This document shows, piece by piece, positions 46,330-56,159 of a DNA stretch of 64,000 bases. Every line of letters starts with the position of its first letter. Position 1 is the stretch's first letter. The translations under genes were made by a program, and so were the position numbers. The stretch spans positions 806,001 through 870,000 of the forward strand of contig NZ_JADBDT010000001.1 in the NCBI RefSeq assembly GCF_014873485.1, in the 5' to 3' direction. Below the pieces are notes generated by a model. The model was not told the origin of the DNA, made no database searches, and was given only the letters and a program-made list of their open reading frames with translations. Source of the DNA: Sphingopyxis sp. OAS728. Lineage in GTDB: Bacteria > Pseudomonadota > Alphaproteobacteria > Sphingomonadales > Sphingomonadaceae.

Positions 46330-48975
46330 TCAGAATTTGGTGCGAATACCGAAAGATACCAGCCGGCCGAGCGTGCTGCCATTGGTATATCCCGATGCAC
46401 TGTTCAGGAACGGCGGGTCCTCGTCAAAGACATTGTCGACGTTCAGCGTCAGCAGCGTGTTCGCGAGCATGTCGCCAAGATCGTAGCTGAAGAAGAGGTC
46501 GACGGTGTCGAACGCCGCGACGCGCTCCTGCGGCGCCAGCCCGACGACCGGATAGCCGCTGCGATGGTTGAGCGTCGCGCGCGCGGTGAAATCGCCGACC
46601 GTCGCACCGAGCCCCGCCGTGAAGAGGAAGCGGCCCGTCCCGTTCTTGAGGTCGTCGTTGACCGGACCACCCTGCACCACCTGCGTCTCGCGATTGAGGA
46701 GGTAGCTGCCGGTGAAATTGGCGTTGATCGAACCGAAACCCGTCGGGCGATTATAGGCGAGATTGAAGTCGATGCCGTCGACCTTCACCGCGCCGAGGTT
46801 CGCGCGCTGCGCGAGGAACAGCACATAGGGCGAGCTGATCGCGAACAGCGTCGCGAGGTTGGGTACGCCATCGACACGGAGATTTCCGGCCGCCGCCTGC
46901 GCCTGCGCGAGCGTCGGGTTGAGGATGAAGAAATCCGCATAGGCCGGCGTCGTGAACAGCAAAGGCGAGGTGAACGGCGGCACCGCAATCGCATCCTTGA
47001 ACTTCACGTTGAAATAGGTCGCGCTGGCGACAAGACCCTCGATCGCCGCGGGTTTGAGGTCGAAGCCGAGCGACCAAGTATCGGCCTTCTCGGGCTTCAG
47101 ATTGGCGTTGCCGCCGGCGATCGCAATCGTCGGACGCAGCGCGTCGAAGGGCGAACTGGTCGGCGCGCGGAACGGGCTGAACGGCAGCACCTGCACGCGC
47201 GCATCGACCGAATTGCCGAGGTCGGCGAGGCTGGGCGCGTGGAACGACGTGCCATAATTGCCGCGGATCGTCAGCGCCTCGAACGGGCGCCAGGTCACCC
47301 CGATCTTGGGATTGGTCGTGCTGCCGACGTCGCTGTAATCGTCGTAGCGGACCGACCCCGACAGCTCGAGGCTGTAGAAGCCGGGCGTGCGGTTGTCGGC
47401 GCCGAAGATCGGGATCAGCAGTTCGCCGAACAGCGACTTCACATTGCGCGCAGCATAGGCGTTCGAGCCCGTGACCGCCGCTTCGGGGCCGCTGCCGGTG
47501 AAGGAGCGGATATTTTCATAGTGATATTCGCCGCCGACTGCGAGGCGGATGTCGCCGCCGGGCAGGTGCGTCAGCGGGCCGTCGAGCACGACGCGCCCCT
47601 CGGCGAGTTCCTGTGTCGCATCGCCATAGTTGACGAAATCGTCGATCGCCGCGAGCACCGCGGGCGAGGTTGCCGAGAGATTATAGGGATTGAGCGCAGT
47701 CGCGGTCGTGGTCCCGGCAAGCGCAATCGTCGCTGCGGTCGAGTTGAACGAACGCTCGGTCGATTCATTCTCGCTGCGTCCGAAATTGGCCATCGTGCGC
47801 AGCTGCCAACCGCCGCCGAGTTCGAAGTCGAAGCTGGGGGTGATGCCATAGGAGCTGAAGCTCGACGGGCTGTCGTTGCTCGGACCGAAAACGTCGTCGA
47901 ACGCGAACGAAACGGTGTGCGCGAGTTCGGCGCCGATCGGGCGGAAGAAGGGATTGGCCGCGGTGATCGTCCCGCTCGCACTGCTCTGCGCGCTCCGGTG
48001 CAGCGTGTCGCGCTTCGACCAATAGGCCGACAGTTTGAACGCGACCGAATCGCTGAGATCCTGCGTCAGCCCCGCGAAGACGCTGTGGCGTTCCTCGCGC
48101 GGGTAGATGGCGGCATAATCGGTCTGGTCGCAGCGATTGATGCCCGGCGCCCGGCCGGGGAGCGCATAGGTCGTCGTGCCCACGGTGATGTTCGCGAGCG
48201 CACAGGCGGTGCTGCGGAAATCGCCGCCGCCGCGGTCGGTCTGGTTCGCGGTCGCATAGTCGCGGTCGAGCCCGATCAGATCGTCGTGCCAGGCGTAGGA
48301 ATAGGAGACGAAGACCGATCCCGAGCCCCAATCCTTGCCCGCGATGACGCTGGCGTCGATCGTCTGGTAATTTTTGGCAAAGCCGTAGCGCGCGTTGACG
48401 CCAATGCCGTCGTAACGGTCGCGCGTGATGAAGTTGATCACGCCGCCGATCGCGTCGGAGCCATAGATCGACGAGCCGCCGTCGGGGATGACGTCGACGC
48501 GCTTGATGACGTCGGGCGGGATGACCGAGGGGTCGAAGCTTGTTTGCAAGATGCCCGCGCCGACCATGCGGTGACCGTCGACGAGCACGAGTGTCGTCGA
48601 GCCACCGCTCGCGCCGAGGTTGCGAATGTTGGGGCGCACGATCGGATTGCCGAAATTCCCGAGCCCGGCCGGGATCGTCCCGAAATTGCCGACCTGCGGG
48701 ATCGAGGCGAGCAGATCGTTCGCTGAGGCAGCGCCCGAGGCGACAACATCGGCCTCGGTGACCGCGACGACATTGGTGCCGACCGGCGCGACGCCGCGCA
48801 GCAGGGTGCCGGTGACGACGATGTCGGCATCGGTGGGCGCTTCAGCATCGGCGTCCTGTGCATGGGCGCTGGCCCCGCCAAACAGCGCGCCGGCGCATGC
48901 CAGTGCCGAAATGCCCCGCCGCCACGCGTTCCGCCGCGCAGCAAAATCCAGACCCGCGTTCGTCATCGCCTTCAT
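46330..48975 (-). CDS. TonB-dependent outer-membrane receptor of the rhamnoside operon
   Basis: An 881-aa active outer-membrane transporter. The long signal region (RRGISALACAGALFGGASAHAQ) is followed by the TonB-box-like DADIVVTGTLL, the plug (IVRPNIRNLG, LVLVDGHRMV, VDVIPDGGSSIYGSDAIGGVINFI), and a barrel ending in IRTKF with the terminal aromatic. The oligopeptide/glycan-type plug motif VIPDGGSSIYGSDAIGG is common in sphingomonad and xanthomonad carbohydrate receptors. AGGGAGGAT precedes the ATG. Only 13 bp separate it from the rhamnosidase start, so they form one unit. The probable ligand is a rhamnose-containing glycoside. Confidence 0.95.
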   Translation of the reverse strand: MKAMTNAGLDFAARRNAWRRGISALACAGALFGGASAHAQDADAEAPTDADIVVTGTLLRGVAPVGTNVVAVTEADVVASGAASANDLLASIPQVGNFGTIPAGLGNFGNPIVRPNIRNLGASGGSTTLVLVDGHRMVGAGILQTSFDPSVIPPDVIKRVDVIPDGGSSIYGSDAIGGVINFITRDRYDGIGVNARYGFAKNYQTIDASVIAGKDWGSGSVFVSYSYAWHDDLIGLDRDYATANQTDRGGGDFRSTACALANITVGTTTYALPGRAPGINRCDQTDYAAIYPREERHSVFAGLTQDLSDSVAFKLSAYWSKRDTLHRSAQSSASGTITAANPFFRPIGAELAHTVSFAFDDVFGPSNDSPSSFSSYGITPSFDFELGGGWQLRTMANFGRSENESTERSFNSTAATIALAGTTTATALNPYNLSATSPAVLAAIDDFVNYGDATQELAEGRVVLDGPLTHLPGGDIRLAVGGEYHYENIRSFTGSGPEAAVTGSNAYAARNVKSLFGELLIPIFGADNRTPGFYSLELSGSVRYDDYSDVGSTTNPKIGVTWRPFEALTIRGNYGTSFHAPSLADLGNSVDARVQVLPFSPFRAPTSSPFDALRPTIAIAGGNANLKPEKADTWSLGFDLKPAAIEGLVASATYFNVKFKDAIAVPPFTSPLLFTTPAYADFFILNPTLAQAQAAAGNLRVDGVPNLATLFAISSPYVLFLAQRANLGAVKVDGIDFNLAYNRPTGFGSINANFTGSYLLNRETQVVQGGPVNDDLKNGTGRFLFTAGLGATVGDFTARATLNHRSGYPVVGLAPQERVAAFDTVDLFFSYDLGDMLANTLLTLNVDNVFDEDPPFLNSASGYTNGSTLGRLVSFGIRTKF

Positions 48976-49100
48976 CGCATCCTCCCTGCACTCGCCCTCG
49001 CGAGTTGTCCCTTTTGACGGAGGCGCCTGTCCGGCGATCTTTTCCTCCGATGCTACGCTTCGCTGAGCGTTTCTGCATCAATGCTCATTATTTGTCTTTA

Positions 49101-49135
49101 TCAATCACGTCAACGATCATTTTCAATCATTCGAA
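49101..49135 (-). promoter_or_regulatory. Candidate DeoR-type sites upstream of the rhamnoside TonB receptor
   Basis: TCAATCA occurs at 49101-49107 and 49123-49129, 22 bp apart, with ACGATCA at 49113-49119 between them and a TTCGAA palindrome at 49130-49135. This lies about 125-160 bp before the receptor ATG, in the 210-bp gap after the DeoR-type gene. Confidence 0.35.
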
Positions 49136-49185
49136 CCCGAACGGCACGGCGAACCGCGGTTTTCTTCCGAAAGGCTTTGGAAAAT

Positions 49186-49971
49186 TCAGGCGACGATGAC
49201 GCGGATGCCGGCGGCTTCCATCATCGCGACGTGGGGCGGCTCGATTCCGGAGTCGGTGACGACGATGTCGATCTCGTCGAGCGCACAGACGACGTTGCCC
49301 GAGGGACCCGAAAATTTGGAGCTGTCGACGAGCACGATGATCTCGTCGGCGCGTTCGATCAGGCGGCGCTCGGCGGCGACGAGGATGACGTCGGCCTGCA
49401 TCAGCCCCGCAGGGCCCATCGATGCCGCGCCCATGAACAGCTTCGGCGCGTGAAAGCGCGGCATGCCGTCGTCGCCCGCCGCCGACAGCACGATATTCTG
49501 CTCGCGGAACACCTGCCCCGAGGGAATGAGGATGCGCGTCGTCGGCTGCGGCAGCAGCGCGCTGACGATGTGCAGCGAGTTGGTCAGAACCTGCAGGCTG
49601 AGCCCGTCGAGGTGCGGGCACATCTGCAGCGTCGTCGAGCCACCGTCGATCATCACGCCTTCGCCCGGAATGCAGAGACCCGCGGCTGCGCGCCCGATCG
49701 CCTCCTTGGCGCCGCGATTGCGGCCGATATTCTCGTGAAACGGAACGCCCGACAAACCGTCTTCGGACGCGGCGGGCGCGCCGGCTGCTCCGCCGACACG
49801 CTTCGCTCCGCCGCGCACGCGCGTGATGACGCCCGCTTCCTCCAGCCGGTCGAGGTCGCGGCGAATGGTGGCAGGTGACGCGGCAACGCGGCTTTCGAGA
49901 TCGCGAAACGAGACGAACCCGCTCTCGCCCAAGCTGTCGAGGATCATTTTTTCGCGTTCGGCTGCGTGCAT
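49186..49971 (-). CDS. DeoR-family sugar-catabolism regulator
   Basis: A 261-aa repressor. The N-terminal winged helix (LGESGFVSFRDLESRVAASPATIRRDLDRLEEAGVITRVRGGA) is the classical DeoR signature. The C-terminal sugar-phosphate-sensing domain (IGRAAAGLCIPGEGVMIDGGST, LTNSLHIVSAL, IDIVVTDSGI) follows. DeoR proteins of this type sense a phosphorylated sugar, and here L-rhamnulose-1-phosphate is the obvious candidate. It stands between rhaI and the TonB receptor and most likely controls both halves of the locus. Confidence 0.93.
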   Translation of the reverse strand: MHAAEREKMILDSLGESGFVSFRDLESRVAASPATIRRDLDRLEEAGVITRVRGGAKRVGGAAGAPAASEDGLSGVPFHENIGRNRGAKEAIGRAAAGLCIPGEGVMIDGGSTTLQMCPHLDGLSLQVLTNSLHIVSALLPQPTTRILIPSGQVFREQNIVLSAAGDDGMPRFHAPKLFMGAASMGPAGLMQADVILVAAERRLIERADEIIVLVDSSKFSGPSGNVVCALDEIDIVVTDSGIEPPHVAMMEAAGIRVIVA

Positions 49972-50031
49972 ATGGGTCCCTGTCTGATGGCGTCTATTTG
50001 ACGGGAGATGCGCCGAGTTGCAATCGAATGC

Positions 50032-51330
50032 TTAGACGATCCCTGCGGCCGCGCCCGCAGCCTTGCGTTCCTGCGCCTTGCGATCCCGCCAGCCGCTCGC
50101 GCGATAGGCCGCAATCGTATCGATCGCCCCACCCGCTTCGGCGCGCGCCGCCGCAAGGATCGGGGTGACATCGGTACGATAGGCGGCACGCAGCGCCTGA
50201 AACGCCATCATCGTGTCGTTTGCTTCCTGCGCCGCGAGCAAGGCCTCGCGGTCGACGAGCAGCGCCTTGGCATAGGCCGCTACGATCGCCTCGGCCGACG
50301 AAAGCATGCTTTCGATCGGGTCGGTCACATTGTGTGACTGGTCGATCATGTAGGCGGGACGAAAATCCCCACGCGGGTTCATCTCGGCCTCGATCAGTTC
50401 GTTGAAGACGAGGAAGAGCTGGTGCGGGTTGATCGAACCCGAGTCGAGATCGTCGTCGCCATATTTGCTGTCGTTGAAATGGAACCCACCGAGCTTTCCG
50501 AAGCGGTGCAGGCGCGCGACAATCTGTTCGATGTTAACATTCGGCGCATGATGACCGAGGTCGACGAGGCATTTCGCCTGATCGCCCAGTTCCTGCGCGA
50601 CGAGGATCGAGCTGCCCCAGTCCGAGATGACGGTCGAATAGAAGGCCGGCTCGAACATCTTGTGCTCGATCAACATCCGCCAGTCGGCGGGGAGTGCGGC
50701 GTAGACCTCAGCCGCCGCATCGAGATAGCGGTCCAGCGAACGCCCCAGATCCTGTTGCCCCGGGAAATTGGTGCCGTCGCCGACCCAGACGGTGAGGTCG
50801 GTCACGCCCAGCTGCTTCCCGATCTCGATACATTCGATGTTGTGCGCAATCGCCTGCTCGCGCACATCGGCGCGGGTCGAAGACAGCGAGCCGGTCGCAT
50901 AGCTCACCGCCTGCCCCGGCTGGTCCTGGAATGTGTTGCTGTTCACCGCGTCGAAAGCGAGCCCGAGCGACGCAGCCTCTTCGCGTAGCGCGCGATAGTC
51001 GCTGACCTTGTCCCACGGGAAATGCGGGCTGACGCGCGGGGTCGCGCGGCCGAGCTGCTGGATGACCGCGCAATCCTCGAGCTTTTCATGGATGTTCGTC
51101 GGCTCGCCCGCGATCGGGAATTTGGCGAAGCGCGTGCCGCCGCGCCCCGCACCCCAGCTCGGCACCGCGACCGAAAAGCCCGCGACCTTTGCCTTCACGC
51201 CATCGATGTCGATGCCGCGCCGGCCAAGCTGGCGGCCGAGGCTGCCATAATCATCGTCGAGCGCGTCGGTCAGACCGGCGTTCAGCCGCTCGATTTCATC
51301 CTGTGCGAGCGGCAGGTCGCCAGCCATCAT
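50032..51330 (-). CDS. rhaI: L-rhamnose isomerase (rhizobial/pseudomonad RhaI type)
   Basis: A TIM-barrel aldose-ketose isomerase converting L-rhamnose to L-rhamnulose, 432 aa, unrelated in detail to E. coli RhaA. Metal and substrate residues are seen in IEHKMFEPAFYSTV, LVDLGHHAPNVNIEQ and FHFNDSKYGDDDLDSG, which match the xylose-isomerase-like RhaI family. It follows rhaD by 19 bp on the same strand and precedes the DeoR gene by 60 bp. Confidence 0.93.
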   Translation of the reverse strand: MMAGDLPLAQDEIERLNAGLTDALDDDYGSLGRQLGRRGIDIDGVKAKVAGFSVAVPSWGAGRGGTRFAKFPIAGEPTNIHEKLEDCAVIQQLGRATPRVSPHFPWDKVSDYRALREEAASLGLAFDAVNSNTFQDQPGQAVSYATGSLSSTRADVREQAIAHNIECIEIGKQLGVTDLTVWVGDGTNFPGQQDLGRSLDRYLDAAAEVYAALPADWRMLIEHKMFEPAFYSTVISDWGSSILVAQELGDQAKCLVDLGHHAPNVNIEQIVARLHRFGKLGGFHFNDSKYGDDDLDSGSINPHQLFLVFNELIEAEMNPRGDFRPAYMIDQSHNVTDPIESMLSSAEAIVAAYAKALLVDREALLAAQEANDTMMAFQALRAAYRTDVTPILAAARAEAGGAIDTIAAYRASGWRDRKAQERKAAGAAAGIV

Positions 51331-51349
51331 TCTCTCCTGAATCCGTATC

Positions 51350-53464
51350 TTATCGCGTAAACGCCTGCGCGTTGCCCGCGTCGACGTTGATCATGTTGCC
51401 CGTCGACTTTGCCGACATATCGCAGCTGAGGAAATAGACGGCTTCGGCGACATCCTCGGGCAGCACGTCGCGCTTCAGCATCGACCGGTTGCGATAATGC
51501 TCCTCGAGCTCGCTACCCGAATCGATCCCATGCGCGCCCGCGCGTTCGCGGCGCCAGTCGCCGTCCCAGATGCGCGACCCCTTGATCACCGCGTCGGGAT
51601 TGACCGTGTTGACGCGGATGCCGAAGGGGGCGCCTTCGAGCGCGAGGCAGCGCGCGAGATGCAGCGCCGCCGCCTTCGCCGAGGCATAGGCCGAAGCATT
51701 GGTCGCCGCGGCAATGCCGTTCTTCGATCCGATGAAGACGATCGAGCCGCCTTCCTGCGCCTTCATCAGCGGAAAAGCCGCGCGCGCGGTGAGGAAATAG
51801 CCCTGCGCCAGCACGTCGTAATTGCGCTGCCACAGTTCGAGCGTCGTATCCTCGATCGGCGCCGACGACGCGATCCCGGCATTGGCGACGAGGATGTCGA
51901 GCCCGCCGAATTCGCGCGCGCACGCCGCAAAAGCTGCGGCGACCTGCGCCTCGTCGGTGACGTCGCACACCGCCGAGCGGATGCGGTCATGGCCGAAGCG
52001 GCCTTCGAGTTCCGACGCGACCCTCGCCAGCGCATCGGCGTCGCGGTCGACGAGCAGCACGCACGCATCGTCGGCGGCAAGGCGCTCGGCGGTTGCGGCG
52101 CCGATGCCGCCCGCGCCGCCCGTGACCAGCGCGATGCGCCCGGCGAGCGGTTTGGGCTTCGGCATGCGCTGGAGCTTCGCTTCTTCCAGCAGCCAATATT
52201 CGATGTCGAACGCTTCCTGTTCGTCGAGCCCGATATAGGCGCCGATCGCCTCGGCGCCGCGCATCACGTTGATCGCATTCGCATAGAATTCGCCCGCAAG
52301 CCGCGCCGTCGCCTTGTCGCCGGCAAAGGTCATGCGGCCGATGCCGGGGACGAGCACGACGACCGGATTGGGATCGCGCATCGCGGGCGAGTTGGACCGT
52401 GCGCAGCGCTGGTAATAGGCCGCATAGTCGCCGCGATATGCCTCGATCCGCTCGGCAAGATAGGCTGTGTCGTCGATCCGCGCCGGATCGAGGACGAGCG
52501 GCGCGATCTTGGTGCGCAGGAAATGATCGGGGCACGAGGTGCCGATCGCGGCGAGCTTCGCGAAATCGCGGCTGCCGGTGAATTCGAGCGTTTCGGCATC
52601 GTCGGCGAAATGCCCGACGCGGCGCCCGCCCATCAGCCCGCGCAGCTTCGGCATCAGTTCCGCCGCGGCGGCGCCGCGCTCCGTCGCAGAACGCGCCGCG
52701 ACAATCTCGCCTCCGAACGCCGGCGCACCGGCAAGCTTTGCGTTCAGATAATTCGCCGCGTCGGCGATCAGCGCGATCGTATTGTCATAGCAAGTCTTGG
52801 CGCTGTCGCCCCAGCAGATGATCCCGTGCCCCGCGAGCATCACGCCGCGCAGACCAGGATGCGTCGCGACATAATCGCGCAGCTTCAGCCCGAGGTCGAA
52901 GCCCGGACGCTGCCATGGCAGCCAGCCGACTGCTCCGTTCCAGAGCGCCTTGGTCGCAGCCTCGCCTTCGCTCGATGCCGCGAGCGCAATAATCGCATCG
53001 GGATGGACATGGTCGACGTGGGCAAAGGGCAGATAGCTATGGAGCGGGGTGTCGATCGACGCCGCGCGCGCATTAAGCGCGAAGGTGCAGTGCGGCAGAT
53101 AACCGACCATCTCGTCTTCATGCTCAAGCCCGCGGTAAAGCTTCTCGAGCCCGAGAAGCTTGTCCTGATAGAGCGTCGAAAAGCCGTCGAGCTTCATCGA
53201 ACCGATATCGCCGCCCGACCCCTTCACCCAAAGGACGGAAACAGTTTCGCCGGTCAACGGGTCGCGCGCCTCGAGCTTTGCCGAGGTGTTGCCGCCTCCA
53301 AAATTGGTAACGGTGAGGTCCGATCCGAGGCGGTTCGAACGATAAAGGAGCAGCTCTTCGGGCGACTTCCCTTTCGCCTCTTCGTCCGACCAGCGATTCG
53401 CCGGGATGGCAAAAAGCAGCGCGGCGGCATTGGATTGCGGCGGGACGTCCAGAAGATCGGGCAT
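51350..53464 (-). CDS. rhaD: Bifunctional rhamnulose-1-phosphate aldolase/short-chain dehydrogenase
   Basis: A 704-aa fusion. The N-terminal half (about residues 1-410) is a class II aldolase-like domain (NFGGGNTSAKLE, LWVKGSGGDIG, HGIICWGDS with a metal His) that splits rhamnulose-1-phosphate into DHAP and L-lactaldehyde. The C-terminal part (from about residue 435) is an SDR domain with TGGAGGIGAA and the YASAK active site. In characterised RhaEW-type fusions this second domain oxidises lactaldehyde to L-lactate. It is divergent from rhaK with 116 bp between them and is the first gene of the long minus-strand run. Confidence 0.94.
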   Translation of the reverse strand: MPDLLDVPPQSNAAALLFAIPANRWSDEEAKGKSPEELLLYRSNRLGSDLTVTNFGGGNTSAKLEARDPLTGETVSVLWVKGSGGDIGSMKLDGFSTLYQDKLLGLEKLYRGLEHEDEMVGYLPHCTFALNARAASIDTPLHSYLPFAHVDHVHPDAIIALAASSEGEAATKALWNGAVGWLPWQRPGFDLGLKLRDYVATHPGLRGVMLAGHGIICWGDSAKTCYDNTIALIADAANYLNAKLAGAPAFGGEIVAARSATERGAAAAELMPKLRGLMGGRRVGHFADDAETLEFTGSRDFAKLAAIGTSCPDHFLRTKIAPLVLDPARIDDTAYLAERIEAYRGDYAAYYQRCARSNSPAMRDPNPVVVLVPGIGRMTFAGDKATARLAGEFYANAINVMRGAEAIGAYIGLDEQEAFDIEYWLLEEAKLQRMPKPKPLAGRIALVTGGAGGIGAATAERLAADDACVLLVDRDADALARVASELEGRFGHDRIRSAVCDVTDEAQVAAAFAACAREFGGLDILVANAGIASSAPIEDTTLELWQRNYDVLAQGYFLTARAAFPLMKAQEGGSIVFIGSKNGIAAATNASAYASAKAAALHLARCLALEGAPFGIRVNTVNPDAVIKGSRIWDGDWRRERAGAHGIDSGSELEEHYRNRSMLKRDVLPEDVAEAVYFLSCDMSAKSTGNMINVDAGNAQAFTR

Positions 53465-53479
53465 GAAGGAAACTCGTTG

Positions 53480-53508
53480 TTTCGACTATGGCAAGCCATG
53501 TATCGAAA
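53480..53508. promoter_or_regulatory. Nested inverted repeat in the rhaD-rhaK intergenic region
   Basis: TTTCGA (53480-53485) and TCGAAA (53503-53508) flank ATGGC (53488-53492) and GCCAT (53495-53499), giving a nested dyad 16 bp upstream of the rhaD start. Such a site could hold the DeoR repressor on the minus-strand promoter. Confidence 0.5.
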
Positions 53509-53530
53509 AGGCTGGCGCTCTGCAATCAGT

Positions 53531-53560
53531 TTCGATAAAGTTCGATCAAATTCGGTCGCA
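53531..53560 (+). promoter_or_regulatory. Three 10-bp direct repeats, candidate DeoR operator upstream of rhaK
   Basis: TTCGATAAAG, TTCGATCAAA and TTCGGTCGCA follow one another with an exact period of 10 bp, so TTCG is presented three times on one face of the helix. TTCG-type direct repeats are typical DeoR-family targets. The array lies 21 bp before the rhaK ATG. Confidence 0.55.
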
Positions 53561-53580
53561 ACGAAGCAAGAGGGAGAGGG

Positions 53581-54999
53581 ATGAGGGGTCGCGCAACCAT
53601 AATCCTCGATGTTGGAAAAACCTTGGCAAAGCTGAGCCTCTGGTCGCCCGAAGGCGCGCTGATCGAACGGCGCGTACGCGCCAACGCGCGTGTCGCGACG
53701 GGGTCCTACGCGGCGCTCGACGCCGCGGGAATCGAGACGTGGGCCGCCGAAATATTGCGTGATTTCGCCAAGCTTGCCGATGTCGGCGCAATCGTCCCGG
53801 TGGGGCATGGCGCGGCTGCGGCGATCATCCGCGGCGATAGCCTCGCCTGCCCGCCTCTCGATTATGAGGACGCGATACCTGCGTCCGCACGTGCCGCCTA
53901 TGAGGCCCAACGCGATCCATTCTTCGAAACCGGATCGCCTTCGCTTCCCGATGGGCTCAATCTCGGGGCGCAGATATTCCGCCTCGAAGCACAAGATCCC
54001 GATCTGGCGCAAGGCACGCAAATCCTCCCCTGGGCGCAATATTGGAGCTGGTTGCTGAGCGGCGTCGCGGCGTCCGAGGTGACGAGCCTCGGCTGTCACA
54101 CCGACCTCTGGAACCCGCTGACGGGCTCGGCGTCCAGGCTCGCCGAGCGGCACGGCTGGGCTGAACGTCTTGCACCACTGCGGCGCGCGGGCGACGTGCT
54201 CGGGATGCTGACGCCCGCATGGGTCGCGCGCACCGGCCTGCCCGCGGACACCGAGGTCCATTGTGGCCTCCACGATTCGAACGCAGCGCTGCTCGCGGCG
54301 CGCGGCTTTGCCGAGATCGCCGATAGTGAATCGACCGTCCTGTCGACCGGCACCTGGTTCGTCGCCATGCGTTCGCCGAAAGATGCGGCGTCGCTCGACA
54401 CGGGTGACCTCGACGAAGCACGTGACTGCCTGATCAATGTCGATGCGTTCGGCAAACCGGTCCCCTCGGCGCGTTTCATGGGCGGGCGTGAGATCGAGAC
54501 GCTGATCGGGCTCGACACGCGCCAGATCGATATCGCCGCCGACCAGCCCGCGTTGCTCGCGGCGCTGCCCGGCGTGCTCGCGAGCGGCGCGATGGTGCTG
54601 CCAAGCTTTGCGCCGGGGTTCGGCCCGTTCCCCGATGCTCGCGGCCGGTGGATCGCGCGGCCCGACGATCACGCCGCGCGCCGCGCGGCGGTGTCGCTCT
54701 ATGCCGCTTTCGTCGCCGATGCGGCGCTCCGCCTGATCGGAACGAAGGAGCGATTGTTGATCGAGGGCCGCTTTGCGGAGGGGCAGGTTTTCGTCCGCGC
54801 GCTCGCCGCGCTGCGCCCTGACCTGCGCATCTACATCGGCAAGGCGCACAATGACGTTTCTTATGGCGCGCTCCGCCTGCTCGACGCCACCCTGCCTTCC
54901 GTCGAGCCGCTCGAACTCGTCACGCCGCTCGACGTCGACATCTCATCCTACCATGATCGGTGGCGGCGCGAAGTCTCGCAAATGGAGGCGGCCGCGTGA
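53581..54999 (+). CDS. L-rhamnulose kinase (FGGY family)
   Basis: A carbohydrate kinase of the FGGY superfamily, 472 aa, expected to phosphorylate L-rhamnulose at O1. The N-terminal ATPase fold starts [27 protein letters not shown] holds the catalytic-region Asp, [10 protein letters not shown] the phosphate loop, and [11 protein letters not shown] a C-terminal nucleotide segment. The family call is firm. The substrate call rests on its place opposite rhaD-rhaI and beside rhaT. GGGAGAGG lies just before the ATG. It overlaps the next gene by GTGA. Confidence 0.9.
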   Translation: MRGRATIILDVGKTLAKLSLWSPEGALIERRVRANARVATGSYAALDAAGIETWAAEILRDFAKLADVGAIVPVGHGAAAAIIRGDSLACPPLDYEDAIPASARAAYEAQRDPFFETGSPSLPDGLNLGAQIFRLEAQDPDLAQGTQILPWAQYWSWLLSGVAASEVTSLGCHTDLWNPLTGSASRLAERHGWAERLAPLRRAGDVLGMLTPAWVARTGLPADTEVHCGLHDSNAALLAARGFAEIADSESTVLSTGTWFVAMRSPKDAASLDTGDLDEARDCLINVDAFGKPVPSARFMGGREIETLIGLDTRQIDIAADQPALLAALPGVLASGAMVLPSFAPGFGPFPDARGRWIARPDDHAARRAAVSLYAAFVADAALRLIGTKERLLIEGRFAEGQVFVRALAALRPDLRIYIGKAHNDVSYGALRLLDATLPSVEPLELVTPLDVDISSYHDRWRREVSQMEAAA

Positions 55000-56138
55000 A
55001 GCCTGCCTCGATCGGCGACTATCGCGAAGCCGCGCGGCGCCGCCTGCCCCATTTCCTCTTCGAATATTTCGACGGGGGTTCCTATGCCGAGCGCACGCTG
55101 CGCGCGAATGTCGGGGACCTGCAGGATATTTCGCTGCGGCAGCGCGTCATGAACAATGTGTCGGCGATCGACCTGTCGACCAGCCTGTTCGGCCAGCACC
55201 TCGCGATGCCGGTCGCGCTCGGCCCGATCGGGCTTGCCGGGATGGCGGCGCGGCGCGGCGAGGTACAAGCGGCGCGCGCGGCGGCGGCAAAGGGCGTATC
55301 CTTTACGCTGTCGACGGTGTCGGCCTGTTCGCTCGGCGAAGTCGCTCGGGGTTCACCGACGCCCTTCTGGTTCCAGCTTTATATGGTGCGCGACCGCGGC
55401 TTCATGCGGTCGCTGCTCGACGAGGCGAGCGCGGCGCATTGCCCGGTGCTGGTGTTCACCGTCGATATGCCGCTGCCCGGCGCGCGCTATCGCGACGTTC
55501 GCTCGGGGCTGTCGGGCGCCGCGAATCTGCGCGGACAGGCGCGGCGTGTCGGACAGGCCATGGCCCGCCCCGGCTGGGCATGGGACGTCGGCATCCACGG
55601 CCGCCCGCACCAGCTCGGCAATGTCGCGCCGCTGCTCGGCCCCAAATCGGGGCTCGAGGATTTCCTCGGCTGGATGAAGGATAATTTCGACCCGAGCGTG
55701 ACCTGGGCCGACCTCGATTTCGTGCGCGCGCACTGGAACGGCCCGATCGTTATCAAGGGCATATTGGACGCCGATGACGCGCGCCGCGCGGACGAAGCAG
55801 GCGTCGACGGGATCATCGTGTCGAACCATGGCGGGCGGCAACTCGACGGCGTGCCATCGGTGGCGCGCGCGCTGCCCGCGATCGCCGATGCGGTCGGCAG
55901 CCGGCTGACCATCCTCGCCGACGGCGGGGTGCGGTCGGGGCTCGATGTCGTCCGGATGCTCGCGCTGGGGGCGCAAGGCGTGCTGCTCGGCCGCGCGTGG
56001 GCGTTCGCTCTCGCCGCTGCGGGCGAAGCGGGCGTGCGGCATGTACTCGACTTGATCGAAGCCGAAATGCGCGTCGCGATGGCGCTCACCGGGGTGACAA
56101 CAATTGACAAGATCGGCCCGGAGACGCTGGCCGCCTGA
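54996..56138 (+). CDS. lldD: FMN-dependent L-lactate dehydrogenase (LldD family)
   Basis: A 380-aa TIM-barrel flavoprotein oxidising L-lactate to pyruvate and feeding the respiratory chain. Landmarks are [35 protein letters not shown], and the catalytic stretch [10 protein letters not shown] near residue 275, with [14 protein letters not shown] and [15 protein letters not shown]. The GTG at 54996 overlaps the kinase stop (GTGA) and was chosen over the earlier frame start for that reason. In this operon it consumes the L-lactate made from rhamnose-derived lactaldehyde by RhaD. Confidence 0.93.
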   Translation: MKPASIGDYREAARRRLPHFLFEYFDGGSYAERTLRANVGDLQDISLRQRVMNNVSAIDLSTSLFGQHLAMPVALGPIGLAGMAARRGEVQAARAAAAKGVSFTLSTVSACSLGEVARGSPTPFWFQLYMVRDRGFMRSLLDEASAAHCPVLVFTVDMPLPGARYRDVRSGLSGAANLRGQARRVGQAMARPGWAWDVGIHGRPHQLGNVAPLLGPKSGLEDFLGWMKDNFDPSVTWADLDFVRAHWNGPIVIKGILDADDARRADEAGVDGIIVSNHGGRQLDGVPSVARALPAIADAVGSRLTILADGGVRSGLDVVRMLALGAQGVLLGRAWAFALAAAGEAGVRHVLDLIEAEMRVAMALTGVTTIDKIGPETLAA

Positions 56139-56159
56139 CACGAACGAGGGGGAAGAAAT

